The notes below the pieces were generated by a model. The model was given only the letters and a program-made list of their open reading frames with translations. It ran no database searches and was not told the origin of the DNA. From Acidisoma cellulosilyticum (GTDB lineage Bacteria; Pseudomonadota; Alphaproteobacteria; Acetobacterales; Acetobacteraceae), in assembly GCF_020621385.1 (NCBI RefSeq), contig NZ_JAESVA010000006.1:62001-126000 (forward strand): a stretch of 64,000 bases of DNA, in the 5' to 3' direction. The position numbers and the translations under genes are program-made. Shown here in pieces: positions 34,115-41,931 of the stretch (positions within the stretch are counted from its first letter, which is position 1; every line of letters starts with the position of its first letter).

Positions 34115-34640
34115 CCTTCTCGCACAGCTCGCCGGGGTCTTCGCACCTTTATCTCTGGTCACGGTCGGCGGCGGTCAAGCCATCGTCGCCGATATCCAAA
34201 GGCAGATCGTCAATTCTCACCATTGGATGCTGCCCAAGCAATTCGTCGATGCCTTTGCCCTATCTCGCATGGCGCCGGGACCCGGCTCGCTATTGGCAAC
34301 GCTGATCGGATGGCAGGTCGCGGGTTTCTGGGGGGCGGTCGTCAGCACCATCGCGATCTTCGGTCCCACCGCCATTCTGGTCTATGGCATCGCCCATCTA
34401 TGGTCCCGCTATAAGGGCGCGGTTTGGCAGCAAGCCGTCGAAGCCGGGCTTCGTCCGATTGCCGCCGGCATGATCCTGGCCTCGGGCTATGGCCTCCTGC
34501 ACGCGCTTGACGGCGGATGGGTTGCGCGCGGCATTGCGGCCGGCGCCACCATCATTCTGCTAAGGCGGCGAACAAATCCGCTGATCCTGCTCGCCGTGGG
34601 CGCCGTGCTTTTGACCGGTCTTCAGTGCATGGGCGTCTAA
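34107..34640 (+). CDS. Chromate transporter family protein, second half
   Basis: 177 aa from the ATG at 34107, which lies inside the end of the first half-gene; an earlier in-frame ATG at 34068 adds 13 non-typical residues. CHR-domain motif APLSLVTVGGGQAIVADIQRQIVNSHHWMLPKQFVDAFALSRMAPGPGSLLATLIGWQVAGFWGAVV. Together with the preceding protein it forms the split ChrA-like transporter. Chromate export is the characterised role of the family, but many such pairs have other or unknown anion substrates. Its stop overlaps the stop of the convergent amidohydrolase gene. Confidence 0.87.
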   Translation: MPNLLAQLAGVFAPLSLVTVGGGQAIVADIQRQIVNSHHWMLPKQFVDAFALSRMAPGPGSLLATLIGWQVAGFWGAVVSTIAIFGPTAILVYGIAHLWSRYKGAVWQQAVEAGLRPIAAGMILASGYGLLHALDGGWVARGIAAGATIILLRRRTNPLILLAVGAVLLTGLQCMGV

Positions 34641-35815
34641 CCCTGGTGGAGCAGCCGACCGCGCTTGAGCACGACGCGCCCGCCAGGGCGGGTCACCAAA
34701 GCCTCCGCCACGGAAGCAGCTTGCAGCGCCACGATATCGGCCCAGGCACCGACCGCCACGCCGTAATCGGCGTCCAGACCCAGAACCTTAGCCGGCGCCG
34801 TCGTCGCCAAGGCAAAGGCGGCATCCAATTCGGCATCCGTCACCATGCCCTGCCGATAGCCGATCAGCATCGCGCGTTCCAGCAGATCGCCATTGCCGTA
34901 GGGTGACCAGGCATCGCGGATATTGTCGCAGCCCGCAAAGACCGTCACGCCGGCGGCGCGCAGACGCTTGACCGGCGGCATCGGCACCGGTCCCGGCTCA
35001 TTGGTCATGATCGCAACCCCGGCGCGGGCCAGCGCGTCTGCGGTTGCCCCGACATCGGCATCATCGGCAGAGCCCAAGGCGAAAGCGTGCGCCACGGCGA
35101 CACGCCCGTGCAGCCCGCCCGCGATGGTGCGCGCGGCGATGTCGCGCAGTTCGAAACAACCTAGCGCGCCGCCGTCATGCAGATGGATATCGACGCCCAC
35201 ACCGCGGCGCTCGGCAATGCCGAAGACGATGTCGAGATGCCCGTTGATATCCCCGTCGATCCCGGCCGGGTCCAGGCCGCCGATCAGATCCGCACCCTCG
35301 GCCACCGCCTGATCCAGCAAAGCCGCCGTCCCCGGGTCCCGGATAATGCCGTTCTGGGGGAAAGCGACGATCTGGATATCCATGACGTCGCGCACGGCCT
35401 CTCGCACCCGCAGGATCGCCTGCAGATTGGACAGGCCCCAATCGGTGTCGATATCCACATGGCTGCGCAAAACCGTGGTGCCTTGGCGGGACAGCTGAGC
35501 GACCATCGCCTGGGCGCGGCTTTCCACCGACACCGGCAAGGCGCTCAGCAGCGCCTTTTCCAGGGCAATGCGTTCCGCGACGCTGCCGCCCGGCTGATGC
35601 GGTTGCAGCGGCAGGCCGAGCAGGGTCTTGTCGAGATGGACATGCCCATCGACGAAGCCCGGCACGACCAGTTTTCCGTCCAGATCAAGCTGGCCCGGCA
35701 AGGTCTTAGCGCCGGCTGCCGGATCGATCCGCGCAATCCGTCCCTCGGCGATCAGGATATCGACCAGACGCCCATCGGCCAGACGCGCATTGGTGAGAGC
35801 GTTCAGCATTGTCAT
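34637..35815 (-). CDS. Cytosine deaminase-like amidohydrolase
   Basis: 392 aa. Metal-binding motif GHVHLDK (His58, His60), second ligand set in IHLHDGG, a further His in VAHAF, and the Asp of FAGCDNIRDAWSPYGNGDLLERA. The HxHLDK start and CDNIRDAW-PYGNGD block are characteristic of the cytosine deaminase branch. It would hydrolyse a C-N bond in a cyclic amidine or amide (cytosine, isoguanine, creatinine or a triazine type). Its start overlaps the end of the questin-oxidase-like gene by four bases, so the two probably act in one pathway. Confidence 0.87.
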   Translation of the reverse strand: MTMLNALTNARLADGRLVDILIAEGRIARIDPAAGAKTLPGQLDLDGKLVVPGFVDGHVHLDKTLLGLPLQPHQPGGSVAERIALEKALLSALPVSVESRAQAMVAQLSRQGTTVLRSHVDIDTDWGLSNLQAILRVREAVRDVMDIQIVAFPQNGIIRDPGTAALLDQAVAEGADLIGGLDPAGIDGDINGHLDIVFGIAERRGVGVDIHLHDGGALGCFELRDIAARTIAGGLHGRVAVAHAFALGSADDADVGATADALARAGVAIMTNEPGPVPMPPVKRLRAAGVTVFAGCDNIRDAWSPYGNGDLLERAMLIGYRQGMVTDAELDAAFALATTAPAKVLGLDADYGVAVGAWADIVALQAASVAEALVTRPGGRVVLKRGRLLHQG

Positions 35816-36828
35816 CCGATCAATCCCATGCGCTTGGCTGCAACCACTTGGTATAGCGCGTCACCCGTGCGTTGCCATTCCACGAAGGCCGAAAAACAAA
35901 GGCTGATATCGTGCTCGTCGTCCGAGGCGATGGCCGCCTGCTTGATGGCGTCCCAGCCGGGCGTGGCAACGCTGCGCCATGCCGCAAGGCGCTCGGCACT
36001 CGGCATGGCGGGAAAGCCCATCTTGGGCATCAGCGCGGCGATACCCACCCAAAAATGCCGCAGCAAGGGCGCCATGTCCGGGGCCAGCGGGCAAAGCTGC
36101 CTGAGCCAATGGCAGCCGGTCAGCGCATGCAGCGCCTCGAAACTCATCGTCTCGGCGTAAAGGGCGAGCGCACCTGCGGCCATGCGGTCCAGCATATCCT
36201 CGCGCATGATCAGCCAATCGGCGACACCGGCAAAACCCGGCATGCGGGCGGCAGCGCGCATATGGTGCCAGACGAGATCGCTTTCGGGTTCGGCCTCGGC
36301 GAGGCCGGGAAGGGCCGCCGCGCGCACAAGCATATTGACCGGATCGTCTGTCACGCCCTCCGTCGCGGTGTCTTTGTCGAGGATCAGAAAGGCCGCGGCC
36401 CAATAGCCCAGCGCCACGCCGATCTCCGGCTCATCCTGCTCCATCACGGCATAGGACAGCCGCATCAGCGGATGAAAGGCGCTGCCCGCGATGCCCGGCG
36501 CCAGACAAGGCAGATAGGTTTGGATCGCCGCAGCGCTGCCGAGCCGAGCCACTTCCTGCGTGAAAAATGCCCGCAACGCACCTTCCTGCTCGCGCACGCC
36601 CAAAGCCGACATCCAACTCTCGGCCGTCAGCGATACCGTCACTTCAGGGCAAGGCACCAACCCGTTATTCATCCGGTATATCCGGGAAAATGCGACGACA
36701 CGGTCAGGCGGCGCGCCGAGATGCTCCAGCGCTACCAGGATCATCGGCAGATGATTGGCGAGGAAGGGCGGAAATTCCGCGCCCTCGCCCTGCGCTTCTG
36801 CCTTCAATATGTGCAAGCTGACATCCAT
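35812..36828 (-). CDS. Questin oxidase-like protein (DUF4243)
   Basis: 338 aa, no signal peptide. NHLPMILVALEHLGAPPDRVVAFSRIY, AFHPLMRLSYAVMEQDEPEIGVALGYWAAAFL, and the C-terminal HDISLCFSAFVEWQRTGDALYQVVAAKRM fit the questin oxidase-like family. Fungal members open an anthraquinone ring in a Baeyer-Villiger-like way without an obvious cofactor; bacterial members are almost uncharacterised. Assignment by motif spacing only, since no search was possible. Coupled by a four-base overlap to the cytosine-deaminase-like gene, and divergent from a sugar-type ABC binding protein. Could oxidise the compound later hydrolysed by its neighbour (inference). Confidence 0.65.
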   Translation of the reverse strand: MDVSLHILKAEAQGEGAEFPPFLANHLPMILVALEHLGAPPDRVVAFSRIYRMNNGLVPCPEVTVSLTAESWMSALGVREQEGALRAFFTQEVARLGSAAAIQTYLPCLAPGIAGSAFHPLMRLSYAVMEQDEPEIGVALGYWAAAFLILDKDTATEGVTDDPVNMLVRAAALPGLAEAEPESDLVWHHMRAAARMPGFAGVADWLIMREDMLDRMAAGALALYAETMSFEALHALTGCHWLRQLCPLAPDMAPLLRHFWVGIAALMPKMGFPAMPSAERLAAWRSVATPGWDAIKQAAIASDDEHDISLCFSAFVEWQRTGDALYQVVAAKRMGLIG

Positions 36829-36930
36829 TCCGTCAGAATGCGCGCCGATCAGCCCGGTTTCAACCTTGCCCTGGTCTTTCTGCCTAGAATAGGCTCGTGA
36901 CGCTCAAGGCAGAGCCCACGGAGTATGGCG

Positions 36931-38208
36931 ATGAAGCGCAGGTCCCTTCTGGCGGCAGGCTTAGGTGGTGCGGCCGCATTGGGCTGGCCTCGGCCGGGTC
37001 GCAGCCAAAGCAAACCCTTTGACGGGATGGTGCTGCATCTGGCCAGCGTCAATGACCAATATTCCCCCGGCCTCAAGGCCTTGTCTGCGCGCTTCAAGCA
37101 GGAAACGGGCATCACCGTGCTGGTCGATATTCTCGGCTATGGCGAATTGCAGACGAAAATCACCACCGATTACGTGGGCCATACCAAGGGCTATGATCTG
37201 GCGACGACGGATAATGTCTGGGCACCGCAATTCGCCGAGGCGGGCTATACTGTGCCGCTGAACGACTGGATGAAGCGCGACGCGGAAGCGATGAAGCTGG
37301 ACGATATCTATCCCGTGCTGTTCACCGCGCTGGGGAATTACAAAGGCAAGCAGGTGGCCTTCCCGCTGGCGGGCTATGCCAATGTCCTCGCCTATCGGAA
37401 GGATCTTTACGCCACCGCCCGATTGCAGCCGCCGCAGACCATGCAGGACCTGGTCGCCAATGCCTATAAGCTGACCGATAAGTCCCGCAATCAATATGGT
37501 TGGGTCGCCAACGGTCAGAAGGGCGCGGCCTGCGCCCAGGATTGGATGCAATATCTGGCCGAGATCGGCGGCGTGCTGGTGGCGAAGGATCAGCCGACAC
37601 TGGATGCACCGCTCAATATCCAAAGCCTGCAGACATACAAGGATCTTTTCCAGAAGGCGGCACCGCCGGGCGCCGTCAACTGGGATTGGGACGGGCGGGA
37701 GGCAAGCTTCCGCAGCGGCCTCGCTGCCAATATGCAAACCTGGTCGGTCGGCGCGCTCGGCTATTTCGACCCTGCGCAATCGAAGGTGACGGACAGTGCC
37801 GCGCTGATGGTGACACCGACGGCAGCCGGCATGAAACCACGCTACGGCATCGGCGGCTGGGGTATCGCCATCAACGCGGATATCGAGGATCAGCGCAAGC
37901 AAGCCGCCTGGACCTATATCAAATGGATCACCAGCCCCGAGATCCATATCGCGCTCAATCAACTGAATGCCTGCAGCTTCCTGCGACGCAGCGAATTGCA
38001 GGATGCGTCGCTCAACCGAAAATATCCGTTCCTGCCGGTGATTGACGAAAGCTTCACCCATGGCGACGCGGATTTCCGGCCGCGCGTGCCGCAATACCCC
38101 GAAATTCAGGATATTTTGGGCACGGCCGTCAATTCCGCGCTCGTCGGCGCCATGACACCGGCAGCCGCCCTGGCAGCGGCCCAGACACAGGCGCTGCGGT
38201 ATTTCTAA
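36931..38208 (+). CDS. Sugar-type ABC transporter substrate-binding protein
   Basis: 425 aa from the ATG at 36931, chosen because GGAG lies seven bases before it; the ATG at 36925 is too close to that site. KRRSLLAAGLGGAAALGW is a twin-arginine-like signal. Family 1 binding protein features: VDILGYGELQTKITTDYVGHTKGYDLATTDNVWAPQFAEAG, WSVGALGYFDPAQS, and GIGGWGIAINADIEDQRKQAAWTYIKWI. Periplasmic. Followed by two permease genes; no ATPase gene is in the cluster. Confidence 0.9.
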   Translation: MKRRSLLAAGLGGAAALGWPRPGRSQSKPFDGMVLHLASVNDQYSPGLKALSARFKQETGITVLVDILGYGELQTKITTDYVGHTKGYDLATTDNVWAPQFAEAGYTVPLNDWMKRDAEAMKLDDIYPVLFTALGNYKGKQVAFPLAGYANVLAYRKDLYATARLQPPQTMQDLVANAYKLTDKSRNQYGWVANGQKGAACAQDWMQYLAEIGGVLVAKDQPTLDAPLNIQSLQTYKDLFQKAAPPGAVNWDWDGREASFRSGLAANMQTWSVGALGYFDPAQSKVTDSAALMVTPTAAGMKPRYGIGGWGIAINADIEDQRKQAAWTYIKWITSPEIHIALNQLNACSFLRRSELQDASLNRKYPFLPVIDESFTHGDADFRPRVPQYPEIQDILGTAVNSALVGAMTPAAALAAAQTQALRYF

Positions 38209-38254
38209 GCGCTGGCTAACCCCATCCCGCCGCCGCGCGATCTTTCTATGCGCG

Positions 38255-39109
38255 ATGGCGGCGCCGGCCATCATTCACGTCACGATCTTCGCGGTCTACC
38301 CCATCCTGCGCGGCGCCGGTTTCAGTCTCTTCCGGATGAACCTGATGCAGCCCTGGCTGCATCGCTTCGTCGGGCTGCGCAATTACACCGATGCTTTGTC
38401 CGATCCCGCGATCCGGCATTCGCTGGCAGTGACGCTTATGTTCACGGCATCCTGTGTGGCGATGGAGCTTGCGCTCGGCCTCTGCCTCGCCTTGCTGCTG
38501 TGGACAGACAACCGCTTCAATCGCGTGGCGACGATCCTGATGCTGGTGCCGATCACCGTCACGCCCATCGTCGTCGGGCTCATCTTCCGCGCGCTGCTGG
38601 ACCCGAGCTTCGGCCTCATCGGCTATTGGCTGACCTGGGCGCATCTCGCGCCGCCGCAGGGGCTTTTGGGCGACACCCACACGGCACTCATGACGATGAT
38701 GGCGGTCGATGTCTGGGAATGGGCGCCGCTAGCGGCACTCATTCTGCTGGCGGGTTTGAAATCCCTGCCGGCCGATAGTCTGGATGCCGCCGCCATCGAC
38801 GGCGCGGGGCCGGTTGCAAAGCTCGGGCGGATCATCCTGCCGATGATGCTGCCTTCCATCTTTCTGGTGCTTGTGCTGCGCGTGACGGATGTCTTCCGCA
38901 CCTATGACATCGTTTTTGCCGCGACGGGCGGCGGCCCCGGCGACAGCACAAACCTGCTGATGCTGGATGCCGTCAAACAGGGGCTGCAATTCTTCGATAT
39001 CGGCTACGGCTCGGCCATTTCGATCCTGATGACGCTCGCCATCGCCATCCTGGCCGGCGTCATCATCCTGGCGCTGCGCGGCCTTGACCGGCGCTACAAC
39101 ACGTTATGA
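38255..39109 (+). CDS. Sugar-type ABC transporter permease (MalF/UgpA-like)
   Basis: 284 aa, six membrane helices. Canonical docking loop SLDAAAIDGAGPVAKLGRIILPMMLPS, so it can engage an ATPase. The frame stays open upstream to overlap the binding-protein gene and encodes KRWLTPSRRRAIFLCA, a sequence typical of this family just before the first helix. No ATG, GTG or TTG was found in that extension, so the real protein may begin upstream at a rare start codon (an ATT at 38201 is the candidate). The ATG at 38255 is the conservative choice. Confidence 0.85.
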   Translation: MAAPAIIHVTIFAVYPILRGAGFSLFRMNLMQPWLHRFVGLRNYTDALSDPAIRHSLAVTLMFTASCVAMELALGLCLALLLWTDNRFNRVATILMLVPITVTPIVVGLIFRALLDPSFGLIGYWLTWAHLAPPQGLLGDTHTALMTMMAVDVWEWAPLAALILLAGLKSLPADSLDAAAIDGAGPVAKLGRIILPMMLPSIFLVLVLRVTDVFRTYDIVFAATGGGPGDSTNLLMLDAVKQGLQFFDIGYGSAISILMTLAIAILAGVIILALRGLDRRYNTL

Positions 39110-39924
39110 GCCGGCGGCTGTCTCTGCTCGCACAGCGGACGGCGATTGTCCTGGCGCTCGGCTTGTTCCTAGCACCCGTCCTTTGGCTGATCATGACGGC
39201 CTATGAGCCCTCGCGCGCCATCCAATCCACGCCGCCGCTATTGTGGTTCAAACCCAGTTTCGCCAATTTCGCCAGCATCGCGTCGAATTTCGATCTCTCC
39301 AGGCTGACGCTCAGCAGTGTCGTGCTCAGCGCCGGTTCCACCTTGCTGTCGCTATGCTTCGGCATTCCCTGCGGCTATGCTTTGGCGCGCACGCGCAGCC
39401 GCTCGGCGGTCATCATCGCCTATGCGCTGCTCGCCATTCGCGGCGTGCCGACCGTCGTGACCCTGATTCCCTTCTACCTCTTCATGCAGAGATTGGGGCT
39501 GCTGGGCACTTGGTGGGCGGTCATTCTGATGAATGCGACGCTCAGCACGGCCTTCGTCACCTGGATGATGTTTTCCGCCTTTCAGGCGGTTCCGCCGGAG
39601 ATAGAGGCCGCCGCCACGCTCGACGGCTGCACCAGCTTCGGCGCCTTCCGGCGCGTCGCCTTGCCGCTTGTGCAGACATCGGTAATTGCGGCCGCCCTTC
39701 TGTGCATGATGTTCGCCTGGAATGATTTCCTTAACCCGGCCTTCCTGACGCGGGCCGAAACGCGGCCGCTATCGGTCGCCCTGCTGACCGCTTTCGGCGG
39801 CAATACGACCAGCGGCTGGGGCAATCTCGGTGCCATGGCGCATCTCAGCACCTTGCCGATTATCGCCGTCGCGCTGCTGCTCAACCGCTATCTCGTCTCC
39901 GGCCTCACGCGCGGCATTCATTGA
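39106..39924 (+). CDS. Sugar-type ABC transporter permease (MalG/UgpE-like)
   Basis: 272 aa. First helix LALGLFLAPVLWLIMTAYEPS, the PTVVTLIPFYLFMQRLGLLGTWWAVILMNATLSTAFVTWMM block, and the docking loop EIEAAATLDGCTSFGAFRRVALPLVQTS are all typical of the MalG branch. Overlaps the previous permease by four bases. An ATPase must be supplied from elsewhere, possibly a shared MsmK-like protein. Convergent with the biotin carboxylase gene, nine bases apart. Confidence 0.9.
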   Translation: MSRRLSLLAQRTAIVLALGLFLAPVLWLIMTAYEPSRAIQSTPPLLWFKPSFANFASIASNFDLSRLTLSSVVLSAGSTLLSLCFGIPCGYALARTRSRSAVIIAYALLAIRGVPTVVTLIPFYLFMQRLGLLGTWWAVILMNATLSTAFVTWMMFSAFQAVPPEIEAAATLDGCTSFGAFRRVALPLVQTSVIAAALLCMMFAWNDFLNPAFLTRAETRPLSVALLTAFGGNTTSGWGNLGAMAHLSTLPIIAVALLLNRYLVSGLTRGIH

Positions 39925-39933
39925 CGACGCGTC

Positions 39934-41931
39934 TCAAACCACTTTCAGGATCGGCGCATCGACCGCCAGCGTATCGCCGATTTTGGGATAGATCGCCCCC
40001 ACAAGGCCCGCTTTCCGACTGCGCAAGACCGTCTCCATCTTCATCGCCTCGATCACGGCCAGCGGCTGATCCTCCGCGACCGCGTCACCCGCTTGCACCA
40101 GAAGTTTAGTGAGCAGGCCCGGCATCGGCGACAGCAGCAGACTGTCCGTGTCGGCCGAAGCCACATGCGGCATGAAGCGCGACAGGTCCCAGGCACGCGG
40201 CGCCCAAACCTCAAAGGTCGCGACCTTGCCGGCATGACGCAGCGCCCAGCCCGCGCCTGCGCGGGTCATTTGCAGGTCCATCGCCGAGCCACCGACTGTG
40301 CCGGACCAGATCGGATCAGGCGCCCGCCAGGCGCTTGCGACCGAGAGTGACAAGCCATCCGCGAAGGTCACGGTAACGGCGTCCGTCCCAGCCGTCGTCA
40401 CAGGCCAAGCCTCACCCGCCATGACAACCACGCGGGCTTGCGAACCGGTCATCGCCGCCCGGCCCGGCCGCGCATGGCGCGCCCTATCCGCCCGATGCTG
40501 ATTGGCCGCGACAATGGCCACCAGCCGCCGCGCCAGTTCTCCCTCAGGTAGCGGTTCCGGAATCGTCTCGCCGAATGCCTCAACAATCAACCCGGTCGAC
40601 AGTTGCCCGGCCTGCCATCGGTCGAGACCCATGAGCGACGACAGGAAAGCCAGATTGTGCCGAATGCCGCCGATGGCGAATTGGTCCAACGCGCGGGCCT
40701 GGGCCGCGATCGCCCCTGCCCGCGTCGGCGCATGGGTGATCAGTTTCGCGATCATCGGATCGTAGTAGATGGAGACGGCATCCCCTTCGACGAGACCGGT
40801 ATCGACCCGCACCGTCACACCATTGTGCAAGCCCTCTTCCGGTGGCCGGAAGGGCAGCACGCGGCCGGTGGAGGGCTGAAAACCTCGCACGGGGTCCTCG
40901 GCATAGATCCGCGCTTCCACCGCCCAGCCGTTCATCGTCACGTCTGCCTGCGCGATGCGCAGGCGCTCGCCCGCCGCGACGCGGATCATCTCCTCCACGA
41001 TGTCGATGCCGGTGACGAGTTCCGTCACCGGATGCTCGACCTGAAGACGGGTATTCATTTCCAGAAAGTAGAAGCTGCGATCTTGCGCTGCCACGAATTC
41101 GACCGTTCCGGCGGAATCATAGGCGACGGCCCGCGCCAAGGCGATGGCCTGCGCACCCATCTCTGTCCGCGTCGCCTCATCCAGCAGAGGCGACGGCGCC
41201 TCCTCCAGTACTTTCTGATGACGGCGCTGGATGGAGCATTCGCGCTCACCCAGATGAATGACCGTTCCGTGCTTGTCGCCCAGGACCTGGATTTCGATAT
41301 GGCGCGGATTTTCGATGAATTTCTCGATGAAGACGCGATCATCGCCGAAGGACGCCGCCGCTTCCGACTTTGCGCGGGCAAAGCCGTCCGCGACCTCGGC
41401 CGCAGACTGCGCAATGCGCATGCCCTTGCCGCCACCACCGGCGGACGCCTTGATCATAACCGGATAGCCGATGCCATCCGCGATCGCGACTGCATGGGCC
41501 GGGCTTTCGATGACACCCAGAAAACCGGGGACCGTCCGCACGCCGGCCGCCGCCGCTGCCTTCTTGGATTCGATCTTGTCGCCCATGGCACCGATCGCCG
41601 CGGCATTGGGGCCGATGAAGGTGATGCCGGCCGCTAGCAGGGCTTCCACGAAAGCCGCGCGCTCCGACAGGAAACCATAGCCGGGATGCACGGCCTCCGC
41701 GCCCGTCTGCTTGCAGGCAGCGATGATCGCTTCGACCGAGAGATAGGATTGGCTGGCGGGTGCAGGCCCGATGGCGACCGCCTCATCCGCCATGCGGACA
41801 TGCAGGGCATCCCGATCCGCCGCGGAATAAACCGCGACGGTCGCGATACCCATGCGCCGCGCTGTCCTGATCACCCGGCAGGCGATCTCTCCGCGATTGG
41901 CGATCAGAATTTTGCTAAACATGCGGGGCAT
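39934..41931 (-). CDS. Biotin carboxylase/biotin carboxyl carrier protein
   Basis: 665 aa, the size of MCC/PCC alpha subunits. Biotin carboxylase domain (about 1-450): FSKILIANRGEIACRVIRTARRMG, HPGYGFLSE, ATP-grasp MIKASAGGGGKGMR, EFIENPRHIEIQVLGD, EMNTRLQVEHPVTE. A linker domain follows. The C-terminal biotinyl domain carries EAMKME with the modified Lys near 631, 34 residues from the end. It carboxylates its own biotin with ATP and bicarbonate for transfer by a partner carboxyltransferase. The ATG at 41931 overlaps the stop of the PxpC-carboxyltransferase fusion (TGATG), so that protein is the natural partner. An alternative ATG at 41922 gives MFSKIL. Confidence 0.93.
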   Translation of the reverse strand: MPRMFSKILIANRGEIACRVIRTARRMGIATVAVYSAADRDALHVRMADEAVAIGPAPASQSYLSVEAIIAACKQTGAEAVHPGYGFLSERAAFVEALLAAGITFIGPNAAAIGAMGDKIESKKAAAAAGVRTVPGFLGVIESPAHAVAIADGIGYPVMIKASAGGGGKGMRIAQSAAEVADGFARAKSEAAASFGDDRVFIEKFIENPRHIEIQVLGDKHGTVIHLGERECSIQRRHQKVLEEAPSPLLDEATRTEMGAQAIALARAVAYDSAGTVEFVAAQDRSFYFLEMNTRLQVEHPVTELVTGIDIVEEMIRVAAGERLRIAQADVTMNGWAVEARIYAEDPVRGFQPSTGRVLPFRPPEEGLHNGVTVRVDTGLVEGDAVSIYYDPMIAKLITHAPTRAGAIAAQARALDQFAIGGIRHNLAFLSSLMGLDRWQAGQLSTGLIVEAFGETIPEPLPEGELARRLVAIVAANQHRADRARHARPGRAAMTGSQARVVVMAGEAWPVTTAGTDAVTVTFADGLSLSVASAWRAPDPIWSGTVGGSAMDLQMTRAGAGWALRHAGKVATFEVWAPRAWDLSRFMPHVASADTDSLLLSPMPGLLTKLLVQAGDAVAEDQPLAVIEAMKMETVLRSRKAGLVGAIYPKIGDTLAVDAPILKVV

